Assembly: GCA_014529385.2 (NCBI GenBank)
Contig: CM043953.1
Span: forward strand, 78,358,872-78,422,871
Length of the DNA: 64,000 nucleotides
Direction: 5' to 3'
Origin: Adiantum capillus-veneris
Lineage: Eukaryota > Streptophyta > Polypodiopsida > Polypodiales > Pteridaceae
Shown: positions 22,794-34,800 of the stretch, piece after piece
Layout of the letters: the number at the start of each line of letters is the position of its first letter
How positions within the stretch are numbered: position 1 is the stretch's first letter
Program-made: the position numbers and the translations under genes
Notes under the pieces: model-generated
The model's input: the letters and a program-made list of their open reading frames with translations, nothing else
Databases searched by the model: none
What the model was told of the DNA's origin: nothing

Positions 22794-24071
22794 ATGGCTG
22801 ACCATAGTAAAGAGACTGAAATTAATGTTGATAGCTTTGAATTTACTAATGAGCAGGCTATTAATGATGCCTCTGTGCTTGCTAACTACCTTATTTCTAG
22901 GCGTCAACAGGCCATGGGCAATCAATCCCTCCAAAGTGAAGTGCAACGGCAACTATGTGCTCAAGGGATTCTTCAAGCTACCCACCATGAAGAGAGAGTA
23001 CCTAGGAAGCCTCCTTGTGAGACTTCCAAAAGAGGCCTCTCTCCGATTCAAGAAGAAAAAGAGGATGCATACGAAGGGCTCAAAAATTTGCTTCTTGATG
23101 ACCATCTCCTTCCCAAAGAAGAACTCAAGAGCCCCCACCAAAGGAACGAGAAAGAAGTGAGTCTCTTGCCACGTCGGCGGATATGGCTCCACAAAGGCGG
23201 CGGGCTAAACGCTCTCCATCACCTCCTAAACGGAGAAGACCTTCGCACACTTCTCCACACCATAAGTCAAAGAGAGATGACAAAAAGCAAGAGAAGAAAA
23301 AGGCAAGAAAGAGGTCACCCTCTTCTCCATCTTCTTTATCCTCTTCCTCTTATGAAGAAAGTGATGGTGCGGACAAAGAGAACCAAGACAAGAAAAAGGC
23401 GAGAAAGAGGTCATCCTCTTCTCCATCTTCCTCAAATTCTTCATCTTCTGAAGAAAGCGATGGTGCAACTTTTGAACCATTAAAAATAAGTGGCCATAGG
23501 AAATCCTGTGGTGCATGAAAGAGGTCATCCAAGCTCAAGAAGTTCAAAGAGGGAGGAAAGAGCATCTCTTTCCTTACCTATGATGGCACCATTGGTGCTA
23601 TGCACAAAGTTTTGGCCTTTATCCAACAATTCAATGCGACGTTTGGAGGTGAGGGCTCACGAAGTACTCTAAGCTACACCATGTAGCCATGCACTTTCAA
23701 AAGTCCACCAGGCCATGGTGGTCTAGCCTACGGGCCAACGATAAAGCCATACAAACATGGAACACTTTAAGAGCTTCCATTATAAAGCAATTTCCGGCCA
23801 CTGATGCCAAAGACAAAGTACTCACTGAATGGCAAAGCTTGAGGCTCTCTCCCTACGAATCCATTCATAAACATGTAGACAAGTTTTGGGACTTACATCT
23901 CAAAGACACTGTCTTCAAAAAGATGGATTTTGAAGAGAAAAAGCAATAATTTTGTGTGGGCTTAAGTGAAGAAATGGCGGAGAATGTCAAATCCCAAAGG
24001 CCATGCACCATATTTGTGGTTATACACCATACCATGGTGGCTTCTCGAATCAATTTCCAAACAGGGGCTAA
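22794..24071 (+). pseudogene. F copy 1: Gag, truncated
   Basis: ATG at 22794 (MADHSKETEINVDSFEFTNE). The first frame runs to about 23160, and the SR-rich part continues in another frame to 23518 (RAKRSPSPPKRRRPSHTSPH). It holds two repeat units of KKKARKRSxSSPSS...EESDGA. The Gag core follows in fragments (SLRLSPYESIHKHVDKFWDL at 23689-23949; SEEMAENVKSQRP). The sequence then breaks off inside the zinc-knuckle linker (QTGAKR) and joins LTR sequence at 24072-24076. Knuckle and pol of this copy are gone. Confidence 0.82.
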
Positions 24072-24697
24072 GAGAAGGGAGGCCTACACCAACAACTCTT
24101 GCCTTTGTGATGCAAATCCCAACCACGAGCCAAGCTTCAATGCATGCTCACCTCCTCTACCATGCTAATTACTAATCTATGCTGAGCTTTTATGAGTGAT
24201 TATGTTAGGAGATATATTTCTTTCTCATAAGACTACCCCTTCTTCCTCTCAATCTACTCTCATAGCCCGCTAGCTCTCACAGTCTTTGAAGGTGTGTGAG
24301 GTCTTGGGTCTGAGACTGTGAGGGAATTGATGTTGTGTTTTATAAGTGTTTGCTTAGTGCTTGAAGCTTCCATCTTCATTGCACTAGCAATGAAGATGGA
24401 AGGAACACAAAGAATTGTATTGTAAAACGTCTCCCTTGATGGGGGAAACCTATAATACAAAGCCTTTTGGAGAGGGGATCAGCTCCATATAAATCCGGTC
24501 CTCAACTATTGTCAATAGCTTAATTTCTCTCTTTTTTGAAGTATTGTACATGCCTATCTAACTAGGCATTATGCTTTTTGTTGCTCTCTCCACCCAAGCA
24601 CTCTTGTTATGCTGATTAGGAATCTATTCTAATGAAATGCTCACTATGTTCATGTTATTTTCCGCTACACACAGATTCTAGGCCATCAAATGTTACA
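24072..24697 (+). repeat. Middle LTR of F, 5' truncated
   Basis: Matches the last about 626 bases of the flanking LTRs. The junction with gag shares GAGAA with both parents (LTR at 21778-21782; gag seen intact at 45419-45423), pointing to a microhomology deletion. Confidence 0.88.
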
Positions 24698-24698
24698 T

Positions 24699-24710
24699 TG
24701 GTATTAGAGC
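24699..24710 (+). other. Second primer binding site of F (mutated)
   Basis: TGGTATTAGAGC, one C-to-T change from the Met-tRNA complement. Confidence 0.8.
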
Positions 24711-25087
24711 ACAAGGTTTCTCTTTTCTTACTCAAGAAGGGAGGTCCTCAAGCTAGCTATAAATAGTTGTTATTATTAATTGCGATTGAGTAAGTAGAAT
24801 AGAGATTTCTCAGCCTTGCAGTGTGCCTACCTTCGTGCAGATAACATGGCATCAACGTCAAGAGCTATGGTCTTAATAGTGGAGTCCTACGGGGCTTGAC
24901 CACTATTAAGCTATTGGAAGCTTAACAGGACCCGGTGCTGTTTTAGTGTTGAAAGACCCTCTCTTCTATTCCTTGCAATTAATGGTATTCGAGCCACGGG
25001 TACAGTAGCTTGAGTGTTTTTTCAAATGGGTAAAGAGGAGTAGCAACTAGGGCTTGAAGTGCCAAAGTACACCTAAAAGTTGTTAGA

Positions 25088-26179
25088 ATGGCTGACAATA
25101 GTAAAGAGAGTGAAACTAATGTTGATAGCTTTGATTTTGCTAATGAGTAGGCTACTAATGATGCCCATATGCTTGTTAACTACCTTGTTTCTAGGCTTCA
25201 ACATGTCATGGGCAATCCATCCCTCCAAAGTGAAGTGCAATGGTAGCTACATGCTCAAGGTATTCTTCAAGCTCCCTACCATGAAGAGAGAGTACCTAGG
25301 AAGCCTCCTTGTGAGACTTCCAAAAGAGGCCTCTCTCCGATTCGGGAAGAAAAAGAGGATCCATACGAAGGGCTCAAAAATTTTCTCCTTCATGATGCAT
25401 CTCCTTCCCAAAGGAGAACTCAAGAGCCCCCATCAAAGGAGCGAGAAAGAAGCGAGTCTCCTACCACCTCGGCAAAGATGGCTCCACGAAGACAATGGGC
25501 TAAATGCTCTCCATCACCTCCTAAACGGAGAAGACCTTCACACACTTCTCCACACCATAATTCAAAGAGGGATGACAAAAAGAAAGAGAAGAAAAAGGGG
25601 AGAAAGAGGTCACCCTCTTCTCCATCTTCTTCATCCTCTTCCTCTTATGAAGAAAGTGATTATGCGGACAAAGACAACCAAGGCAAGAAAAAGGTGAGAA
25701 AGAGATCATCCTCTTCTCCATCTTCCTCAAATTCTTCATCTTTTGAAGAAAGCAATGGTGCAACTTTTGAACCATAAAAAAGAGAGGCCATAGGAAATGC
25801 TATGCCACGTGGAAGAGTTTATTCAAGCTCAAGAAGTTCAAAGAGGGAGAAAAGAGCATCTCTTTCCTTACCTACGATGGCACCTTTGGTGCTACGGACA
25901 AAGTTATCCAACAATTTGATGCGGGCTTTGGAGGTGAGGGCTTCATGGAGTCCTCTAAGCTACGCCATGTATCCATGCACTTTCAAAAGTCCGCCAAGCA
26001 ATGGTGGTCTAGCCTATAGGCCAACGCTGAAGCCCCACAAACATGGAAAGCTTTAAGAGCTTCCGTTATGAAGCAATTTTTGGCCACCGATGCCAAAGAC
26101 AAAGTACTCACCGCATGGTGAATCTTGAAGCTCTCTCCCTCTATGAATCCATTCATAAATATATAGACAAGTTTTGGGA
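25088..26179 (+). pseudogene. F copy 2: Gag N-terminal part, interrupted by D
   Basis: ATG at 25088, then an early TAG (GAG TAG GCT) and further stops. The SR-rich part is open at 25478-25777 with two repeat units (KKGRKRSPSSPSSSSSSSYE, KKVRKRSSSSPSSSNSSSFE). The Gag core follows in pieces and is cut at LYESIHKYIDKFWD by insertion of D at 26180. It continues at 45280. Confidence 0.82.
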
Positions 26180-26454
26180 TGTGCGCGTATGTCGCACGTG
26201 TCAATGCAAGGAACTTGCCGATACACAGCGTGCGAGCCACAAATGGCTCCAAGCACACAACAACCCTAAACTAGCAAGATCAAAGATGGAATTGGTGTGT
26301 CACTCACCGCTCTATGCTTCCTTTCGTGGAGGATTCCTCGCCGCGAAGAAGAGGGAGACGCCGCTATGTCGGGCTCAACTGCCTCGCCGCCATCGTGCCG
26401 TCGCAATGCTCGATCGCACACACTCTCATACTCTCTCTCTCTCTCTCTCTCACG

Positions 26455-26513
<59 letters not shown>

Positions 26514-26829
26514 GGAGATGGAGAAGAAGAAGATGGAGATGGAGCAAGAGCACTCTTCAATTGCACAAATGAGAGAATGAGTGAATTTTAGGTTTAGTTG
26601 ACTTTTATATGAGCTCGCCCCATTCACACTTGGGCGCCCATGCTTAGCCAAATAATCCCTTGAGTGTTCCAGTTAGAGTGCGCCTCTCATCCGGCGATCA
26701 CTCTTACCCTTTTCCTATTGAACCGACAAGCCCGGTACCTGACTCTACCAAATAAATAATACAATGTCCACCGTAGGTTACAACGTCCGTCGTAGGTGAT
26801 AGGGTGTCCGTGAGCCGTGAGGGTTAACA
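26180..26829 (-). repeat. 3' LTR of D
   Basis: 650 bases. On the minus strand it begins TGTTAACCCTCACGG and ends CATACGCGCACA. It contains CT and CA microsatellites (26430-26451, 26457-26512); frames through these are low complexity. Confidence 0.92.
26457..26512. repeat. (CA)28 microsatellite in D 3' LTR
   Basis: 28 uninterrupted CA units. The 5' LTR has only a short CA run near 44940-44960, which explains most of the 44-base length difference. Confidence 0.95.
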
Positions 26830-26846
26830 TGCCTCCCTTCCTGATG
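26830..26846 (-). other. Polypurine tract of D
   Basis: The minus strand reads CAGGAAGGGAGGCA directly before TGTTAACCC of the LTR. Confidence 0.7.
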
Positions 26847-28201
26847 TAGATTCCGTCCTCGGAAGCTATTGAATTGAAGCTCGTTCGTGAAGGTGGAATA
26901 GCATTTGAGATGAATGTCCTTAGCCTTCTTCAGTCACTGCAAAATCAAACAACATTGGCACAGTAATTGCATTCTTATAAGCGATTAAAAAGCATATGCA
27001 ATTTCAGGCAGACAAATTGATTGGTAACAGAATTTTAAACAATTTGTCAGCAATAAACATTAAATTGCAATATAATCAAATCAATAAACAGATGTAAAGG
27101 TAAAAAATTAAACAAGTATGGGATCGCTAATTTAATGGTCGAAAGGCACTAGAGATCGACTATTAATACCATGGGTAAGCTTCTTTATTTTCTCTGGTCA
27201 ATTAAGTTGTTTAATCGCGAGAGCCAAGTATTTCATGTTCGAGGGCTGACTAGAGGCTATACCTAGAAGACCTTGTAGTTAAGCTACAATAAAAGGAATT
27301 TCTTATGAAATCATCGCCTGACTGATTACCTTTTCTTTGACCCCCCAAAGTCTTTTCATAGTGATTCAATTTTGATGTGTGCTTATTTTGTATGCCTTGG
27401 GTTTTTTGCCTTTCAAGGAAAAGCGCCCACACTGGGAACCTCTAGGGCTCTAGTACCATAGGCGATACATGTGAGTGAAGTACCCAATCAAGTTGAGATT
27501 TCTCTTTCAGCTTAAGATTTTACAATGTGGCACTTTGATTTTTTGTTTGTTCATTTTCAGCATTTTAATTTTGTAACTTTGGGGGTTCATATAACACTGA
27601 TAAACCTCCCCAAGCTCATCACACAAGTAAACTCCCTTTATAATACTTAAGCTAAATGTCAATAGGGTCAAGCCCACTAGAAAGCCCTAGTACATTTCAC
27701 ACAATGCTGCCTAAATCGGATTAAGAACCTAAGTAACCATTGATTATTAGGAAGGCATTCCCCATGGTATTAAGAGAAGATCTCTAATACCTAACTTGGT
27801 CAAACTAGCTTAGTCGGACTGCTTGATTTTTAAATCTAGACAAGTGATTATGACAAAAAATTCATTGAATTTAATGTTTGGTACTAAGCAAATGCGCTGA
27901 ATATTATGCTACCAATCACAATCAAAGCAGACAAACATGGATGCAAAAAGATAAGGGGCAATGCTAATGAACAAGAAACACCTGTTTGTGTCGATGGTCG
28001 CGCTTGATTTGAAGTGTGAATGAGAGAAAGATCCTATGAAGGTCCAAATCCTAACAACAGCAACACGTTCCTGTACACACTAAGAAACACAAAGAATACC
28101 TCTAGGAGGCACATCAGTGGGAAAAGGTACCAACACTTATTGAACACAACAAAAGAAACATAAGGAATCCTAACCTAATTATTTGCACTCCCCCTAGAGA
28201 G
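26847..28201 (-). other. 3' noncoding region of D
   Basis: About 1.35 kb without convincing ORFs on either strand. Confidence 0.5.
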
Positions 28202-28624
28202 TCAAGGGAATAGGATATTGTAGAGATTGGGGGGAAACCCTAAGGCTAAACCCCTATCCTCGTCGTCGAGATAAACAAAGTCATCATCCATGAGACCATA
28301 TGTGCCATCCGTGTAGTCATGTAAATCTTCTTCTTCATCATAGGTACCCATGTTTACTAAGAAGGTCACTAGACGCCTATAGTCGTCTTGGTCAAAAGGA
28401 TAGGCTTGTGCAATGGGAGAAACGCTCTCTACTAAGTATGGATCAGTCGTGGTCAAGAGACGTATCAGCTACTCTAACTCCTCAAAATTCCTCTCACATG
28501 CTAGCGTACTTACCAAATCACATTCACATGCAAGCACCGGAAAGACCATGTGAAACATTTGTGAAAAGTAACGAGGGTACCTCTCACCCAAGGCAGGAGT
28601 GGATGACTCTAGCGTACTAGCCAT
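28202..28624 (-). pseudogene. D: small acidic C-terminal ORF
   Basis: 141 codons from the ATG at 28624 (MASTLESSTPALGERYPRYF) with one amber TAG at 28469-28471 (codon 52). The second half is strongly acidic (TYDEEEDLHDYTDGTYGLMD, DDDFVYLDDEDRG). No domain recognised and no membrane segment. It is the last ORF before the long 3' noncoding region. Function unknown. Confidence 0.4.
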
Positions 28625-28870
28625 ATCTGTACACGCAAATAGATGATGGTTAGAGTGCAAATATTACAAGGGTCGTGTTCTTGTGCATAATGTGTTTTTA
28701 TGATTTTGTGTTATGGCTCTTGCTCTTTTACTTTTTAATCTTGTTTTTGGGAGTATAAGGATTATATATACATTCCCTAAGATTGGAGATTAAGAGGTCA
28801 GGGAGAAAGGTTGAGAGAGAAGCAAGTGAATGATGGATGTCAACAAACACTCCCCCCTTCCTTGGGTAGA

Positions 28871-29730
28871 TCATACGGTTTGAAATGATGTCGTCACCCT
28901 TTGAAACCAATTGTTCCAAGTTGTTATAGGTGAAGGCTTTAACCAATAGTTTTCGACCGCTCTATGAGTTTCATCTAGTTGCAAGGGTGGTAAGGTACTC
29001 TCCCATGGTTTTATTTGCAACATCGTTGTAGGTGGTGAACTTAAAACGGGAGGTGTAAACTCTTTCTTGCTTGTATAGATATGTACAATGGTAGGTGGAG
29101 GTTGTGTCGAAGCTTCTATTTCCGTATAGGAACTACATGAAGAGCAAGAGGCTTCATTTGCTTTCCCTGTTCCTGAGCTAGGTGGAACAAATCGTTCTTT
29201 CTTTGGTACCCAAACTAGATCTGCAGAGGGTGTGTCGCATTCCGTGATTTTTTCCTTTCCACGATCTTCAATTTGTTTTGGAGCCACAAGATTGAGCTCA
29301 CATGGGCCCGGTGACAAGTAAGAGCACAATTTACGTTTTGGCACCCAGATTTGATCATTTCCTTCATAGTAGCCTTGGGCTTCCAATAGTTTTTTAGGAA
29401 TCCAACGCAACATTTCTTGACATTTCTTGGGGCGAATGGGACGTCTCTTACGAGGCTCCTGTCTTTTAGCATTGGCTATGGTTGCTAAAGAAGCTTTAGG
29501 GACCCATTGTATGTTTTCTTTGTTATATTGGGATGGGTCTTGTGGGTCTCAAGCTTTATTTCAGCTACATCAGTTGAAGCTCTACAGACTCGGGCTATGG
29601 GGACATATGGTTCAACCTCTTGGACATGCAATGTTTTGGGTTTTATTTCCTTAAGAGGCAATATCTCAGGGACTATGGCTTGTGTGGCAGGGCTAAGAGT
29701 TGGTTTCTATGTTGTGACACCCCCTGTCCC
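28871..29730 (-). pseudogene. D: region with repeated W-[VI]-P-K motifs
   Basis: Reading on from the second protease-like domain, with a frameshift near 29500, four similar motifs follow: IQWVPK, LRWIPKK, QIWVPKRK and LVWVPKKERF, separated by about 20 to 45 basic or proline-rich residues (KRQEPRKRRPIRPKK). The tail is proline- and threonine-rich (STQPPPTIVHIYTSKKE). There is no signal peptide or membrane helix, so it is not an obvious envelope. I do not know the family. Confidence 0.5.
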
Positions 29731-30050
29731 CCAATCAATAGTGCATTTGGTGGCTATCATCCACGTGCGTCCTAGGTTCATATTACCCTCCATAGTTCCA
29801 ACAGGCATGACCAAAAAGTCTTGAGCTACAACCCCATTGTCATAACTGACAGAAGTGTGTCAGATTCCAAAAACTACAGTTTTTTTCTTGTGATAATACT
29901 CTCAGATAGAGGTGGCTTCCCTAACTGACACCACACCCCATTGATAGCAGATTATATTTAGCACCCGTGTCCAATAAGGCGTTATATAGTACTTTTCCAT
30001 AGGTGCTGTTTAGCTCAATAGGGTATCGTAGAGGTGTGTCAGAGTCCAAC
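29731..30050 (-). pseudogene. D: second aspartic-protease-like domain, downstream of integrase
   Basis: LRYPIELNSTYGKVLYNALL leads into LLDTGAKYNLLS, with DTG at 29963-29971. After a frameshift the other half follows: VVAQDFLVMPVG, then NLGRTWMIATKCTIDW. This is the retropepsin plan: a strand, D[TS]GA, a flap, then a hydrophobic-hydrophobic-LGR motif. The canonical protease of D lies before RT (39535-40578) and has LDGGA instead. Frameshifts and stops (TGA twice) make this copy inactive. It may be a duplicated or captured protease, or a clan AA domain used as a binding module (inference). Confidence 0.6.
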
Positions 30051-31519
30051 CAATCCTCATCGATTTCAACGTGGAATGCATGTGTGACTCCAAGGTTAGC
30101 CTCTGGTTTTCGTCTTATACGTTGTTGTCGCTCCTTAGCCTCAGCTTGAGCCTGTATCTTATTCAATTCTATTTGTGCCTTGGCTGCTTTTTTTGTATGG
30201 ATGGCACGCAACTTCTCTTGGCTTATAGGATCATAGTATCTTTTAAATTTTCTCCCATTGAGGAATCCAATGGTTTCAACTCCATCAAGAGTCTCCACAC
30301 GAATGGTTCCTTGTGGGGCGATCTCACATACTCTATATAGTCCTTTTCCCGCATATTTCAACTTTTTCTTTTCGTTACGCACTCCATACATAAGGACTTT
30401 ATCACCAACATTGATATCTTTGTTCTTTAGATGACGGTCAAACCATTTCTTTCTCCTATCTTTCTCCACAAGTGCATAGCTAATTGCCTCTCTTCATCTA
30501 GCCTTTCAAGGATATATAATCACTCAACTAAGGGGTTACCATCCCAACCTTCTTGAGGAGCTACTCGAAGACTAAGAACGACAAACTCCCATGGCATAAC
30601 CGCTTCTTGGCCATACACCATCTTGAATGGTGTGCAGTTAATGGAAACTTTATACACAGTACGATAAGCCCATAGAGATGATGTAAGCTTTAAATCCCAA
30701 TCTGTGCGATGAGCTTCCACCGTTTTGGTTAAGATAGAGATTAAGGTCTTATTGGTGCTCTCAGCTTGGCCATTTGCTTGTGGATAATAAGGTGTGGATT
30801 TATGGTGAGCTATCATAAAGTTGGTAGTGGGTTCTTTTATTACCCATTTATAAAATGAGTACCATTGTCACTTACAATCTCAAAGGGACAACCAAATCTT
30901 GTAATAATGTTCTCAAAGAGAAACTTGGCAATTGACCTCGCATCAGCCTTACGTGTCACCTTGGCTTTCGCCCACTTTGTCACATAGTCAGTGGCAATGA
31001 TAATATATAGAGATTGAGTGCTACGAGCTGCCGGACTAATTGGGCCTACAAAGTCCAAACCCCATTTTTGAAATGGTTGAGTCACTTTAACAGGATGTAA
31101 GGGCATCCTATCCTTTTGTTGTGTGATCTTGTAACGTTGGCATTCATCACATCCTTTTGCAAAAAGTGATGCATCCTTAAATAAGGTTAGCCACCAATAG
31201 CCTGATTGCAACACCTTTCTAGTTGTTAGTTCCCCTGAGAAATGTCCTCCGGCTATACCCATGTGGGCTTCCTGCAGTATGTATAAATACTCATCCTCAC
31301 GGGCACAACGTCTAAGAATATCATCCTTCCCTAGCCTGTAGAGAGTTCCCGCAATGAGAGAGTAAGGTTCACATTATTTTAACAGTTTTCGAGATCTGTC
31401 TTTACGAAGCTCTTTGGGAGGAAAACCATTAACTAGAAAGTTCATAATCTTCTCACTCCATTCAAGTATGGTTTCGACTAGGAATAGAGAAGTATCAGGC
31501 AATTCATCATCGACTCCAG
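30051..31519 (-). pseudogene. D: integrase
   Basis: The frame runs on from RNase H across the C insertion (NGEAPTG, then VDDELPDTSLF). The HHCC zinc domain is EAHMGIAGGHF ... CDECQRYK. The core has LDFVGPIS, SDNGTHF and YYPQANGQAESTNKTL, giving D, D and E. The C-terminal barrel includes VGDKVLMYGVRNEKKKLKYA and APQGTIRVETLDG. A coiled-coil-like segment (RAIHTKKAAKAQIELNKIQA) links to the second protease-like domain. A frameshift at about 30842 and a stop near 30485 break it. Confidence 0.85.
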
Positions 31520-31711
31520 TGAAGGAGTACGAGCGGAAGTGCGACGTGAGAGAGAGTGCGAGAAGAAGAGCACGACGATATGGTGAATTCGCTCTACTAT
31601 AATGTGTAGAGCATAGTGAGTTCTTATTAGGTTTTTACAAAAGAATATGTGTACATACCTGGCAGCCCGCCCACTTACCTGGGCGACCACATTGGGCTTT
31701 ATACCCCAACA
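31520..31711 (-). repeat. 3' LTR of C
   Basis: 192 bases. On the minus strand it begins TGTTGGGGTATAAAGCCC and ends ACTCCTTCA. Confidence 0.94.
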
Positions 31712-31737
31712 ACCTCCCACTTAAAGTCCAATGTGGT
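31686..31737 (-). other. Polypurine tract of C within an inverted repeat
   Basis: On the minus strand ACCACATTGGACTTT (31737-31723) pairs with AAAGCCCAATGTGGT (31700-31686) inside the LTR, 14 of 15 matching. AAGTGGGAGGT and the LTR start TGTTGGGGTAT form the loop. Confidence 0.7.
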
Positions 31738-31800
31738 ACTTTAAGTGTGAGAGAAGCTACTATACGAGCTAATATACAAGAGATGTAGAGAAGTGATGTA

Positions 31801-34800
31801 CTACCCTACACCTAACTGCTTGCGAAAATGCGCAAAGCTCTCTGAGGGAAGTCCTTTTGTAAGTAGATCAGCAGGATTTTCTGTGGTGTGAACTTTGAAA
31901 AGCTGAAGTTGCTTATCCTCGAGCATTTCCCTGATGAAATGATACTTCAGATCCACATGCTTTGTCTTTGAGTGATAAACTGGATTGCGAGCCAATTGTA
32001 TAGCACTTTGACTATCACAATATAACACAGGCATCTCTTCTTTGATTCCCAAATCTGTTACTAGTCGATTAAGCCAAATTGATTCTTTGCATGCCTCTGA
32101 TGCTGCAACATATTCAGCCTCTGTAGTAGACTGAGTAACACAATCTTGTAATCTAGAACGCCATGATATTGCTCCACCAGCCAATGTAAAGACATACCTT
32201 GACGGAGACCTTCGATTGTCTAAGTCACCTGCATAATCTGAGTCTATAAAACCCTTTACACTTAGCTCCTGACTCCCATAGCATATACGCATACTCTTTG
32301 TAGCTTTCAGGTATCTCAATATTCCTTTCACTGCCTCCCAATGTTTCTTGCCTGGGTTTGACATGTATCGACTTACTACTCCCACTGCAAATTCAATGTC
32401 TGGGCGAGTAGAAATCATTGCATACATCAAACTACCCACTGCAGATGCATATGGAATCTTATCCATTTCAGCCTGTTCTTCCTCACACACAGGACAATCT
32501 TGTTTGCTAAGTTTCACATATGGTGGCAATGGAACACTCAGTGCCTTTCCCTTCTCCATATTGAAACGTTGCAAAACCTTGTCAATATACTCTGTTTGAG
32601 ATAACCAAATCAACTTCTTTGATCTGTCTCTCTCAATGCGCATACCAAGTATATGACTTGCCTCACCCATGTCTTTCATGTCAAACGATTTTTCCATCTT
32701 TGACTTCAAAGCTGAAACTTCTTCCGAGTGCTTGCCAGCAATCACCATGTCATCCACATACAAAATAAGGATCAGCCAACTACCATCCTTAGCTTTCTTT
32801 GTATATAGACAGTGATCGAACTCACTACCTTTGTAGCCTTGAGAAAGCATAAACTTGTGGAATTTATGGTACCATGCCCTTGGTGATTGTTTTAAGCCAT
32901 AAAGACTCTTTAACAACTGGCATACCCAATCTTCCTTGCCTTTCTCAACAAACCCTTCTGGCTGCTGCATGTAAATTTCCACATCTAAATCACCATGCAA
33001 GAACGCTGTCTTGACATCCATTTGGTGCAACACAAAATCTAATATGGCAACCAATGCAAGAAAGCATCTCAATGTAGTCATCTTGACCATCGGAGAGAAG
33101 ACTTCATCAAAGTCAATGCCTTGTTCTTGCTTAAAGCCCTTGGCAACAAGCCTTGCTTTGTAGTTTGGCTGACTATCATGAGCGGTGATCTTATACCTGT
33201 AAACCCATTTACAAGGTAGAGCCTTTTTGCCCTGTGGTAATTTAACTAGCTTCCATGTCTTGTTTTTATGCAGAGCTGTCATCTCTGACTGCATGGCCAA
33301 TTGCCAATTCCCGGAGTCCTTCATTTGCACTACTTCCTTGTAACATGAAGGATCATTGCAATCAGTCAACATGACATAGTTCATAGATGGAACAAACCTA
33401 TCAGGAGGTCGCGTGACACGTCCAGATCTACACACAATAGGTGGCTCAGGCTCAGCCACAACCTGTGGTTCCACTCTATCCTGCCCTTGATCCTCTTGAG
33501 CCCTGACATTTTGTCTTGCACGTGCAGGCCCATCTTCTTGGAAGACAACTCTTCTAATCTCCTCAACCCTCTCTGGTTTAGAATGATATTTGGATTCATT
33601 AAAGTGAACATCATTGCTGCGGACAACCTTTCTCCATTCGGGATCCCAAAGTCTGTACCCCATCTCACCAGAATTACCATAGCTTAGAAAGATGCACTTT
33701 CTACTCTTTGGCTCAAGTTTGTTCCTAAATTCCTTTGGAACGTGAGTATATGCCTCACAGCCAAAGACTCTGAGATGCTTGTATGAGGGCATTTTGCCTG
33801 ACCATACCATCTCTGGCACTGAATCCTTCTGCAAAACCTTTCTAGGAGATCTATTTACAAGATGAACAGCTGTTGATACAGCTTTAGCCCAAAACCCATT
33901 TGGCAGTTGTGCATTAGACAACATACTTCTGACCTTCTCTTGTATGGTCCTATTCATCCTCTTAGCAACACCATTTTGAGGAGGATTGTAAGGAGCAGTA
34001 AGTTCACGTTTTATACCTTTTGACTCACAAAAGTCCTGAAAGGCCTTTGAAACATACTCTCCACCATTGTCAATGCGTAAGCATTTAAGCTTCTTGCCAC
34101 TCTGATTCTCCACAAGTGTCACAAACGTTTTGAAAACACTAAACGCTTCATCCTTGTTCTTGAGAAAGTAAACCCATACTTTCCTCGAGTAATCATCTAT
34201 AAATGTCATAAAGTAAGAAGCTCCCACTAGAGATAGGTTAGGCATAGGTCCACACAAATCACTATGAACAAGTGACAACTGTGTATCTCTTCTACTGCTT
34301 CTATGCTTATGTGGATGCTGTGTTTGCTTACCATACAGACAATGTTCACAGAATTCAAAATCATTAAATGAAAATCCAGGCAAATAACAAGAATGAGACA
34401 AGATTTCCATTCCCTTCTTGGACATATGTCCTAACCGGCTATGCCACAAAGAAAAGTTCGGCTGCTTGGTTACATTTATTACATTTTTAGAGACATTTGA
34501 TACATAAATCATGTAAAGTCCTCCAGACTTTACTCCATGTGCTACTGTCAAAGAACCCTTGGATATCTTCCACATGTTCTGTCCAAAAGTGGTGACGTAG
34601 CCAGCATCATCAAGTAAACCTGTGCTGATCAAGCTCTTTGTAATTGCGGGAACATGTCTCACATTCTTCAACGTGAAAGAAGAGCCATTCTGAAACTTCA
34701 ATTGAACATCTCCAACACCTAAGATCTCACATGTCTGCCCATTGCCTAGCCGAACATGATCTTTAGTGGTCACATAAGAGGTAAACCACTCCTTGTTTGG

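Noticed and set aside
26266-26651. Several long overlapping ORFs on both strands
   Set aside because: They run through CT and CA microsatellites and the D LTR; repeated HT, CV, RE and SL residues are the microsatellite, not a protein.
28202-29730. An envelope-like gene in D
   Set aside because: The 3' position would fit, but no signal peptide, membrane helix or glycoprotein pattern is visible; a protease-like domain and WxPK repeats are seen instead.
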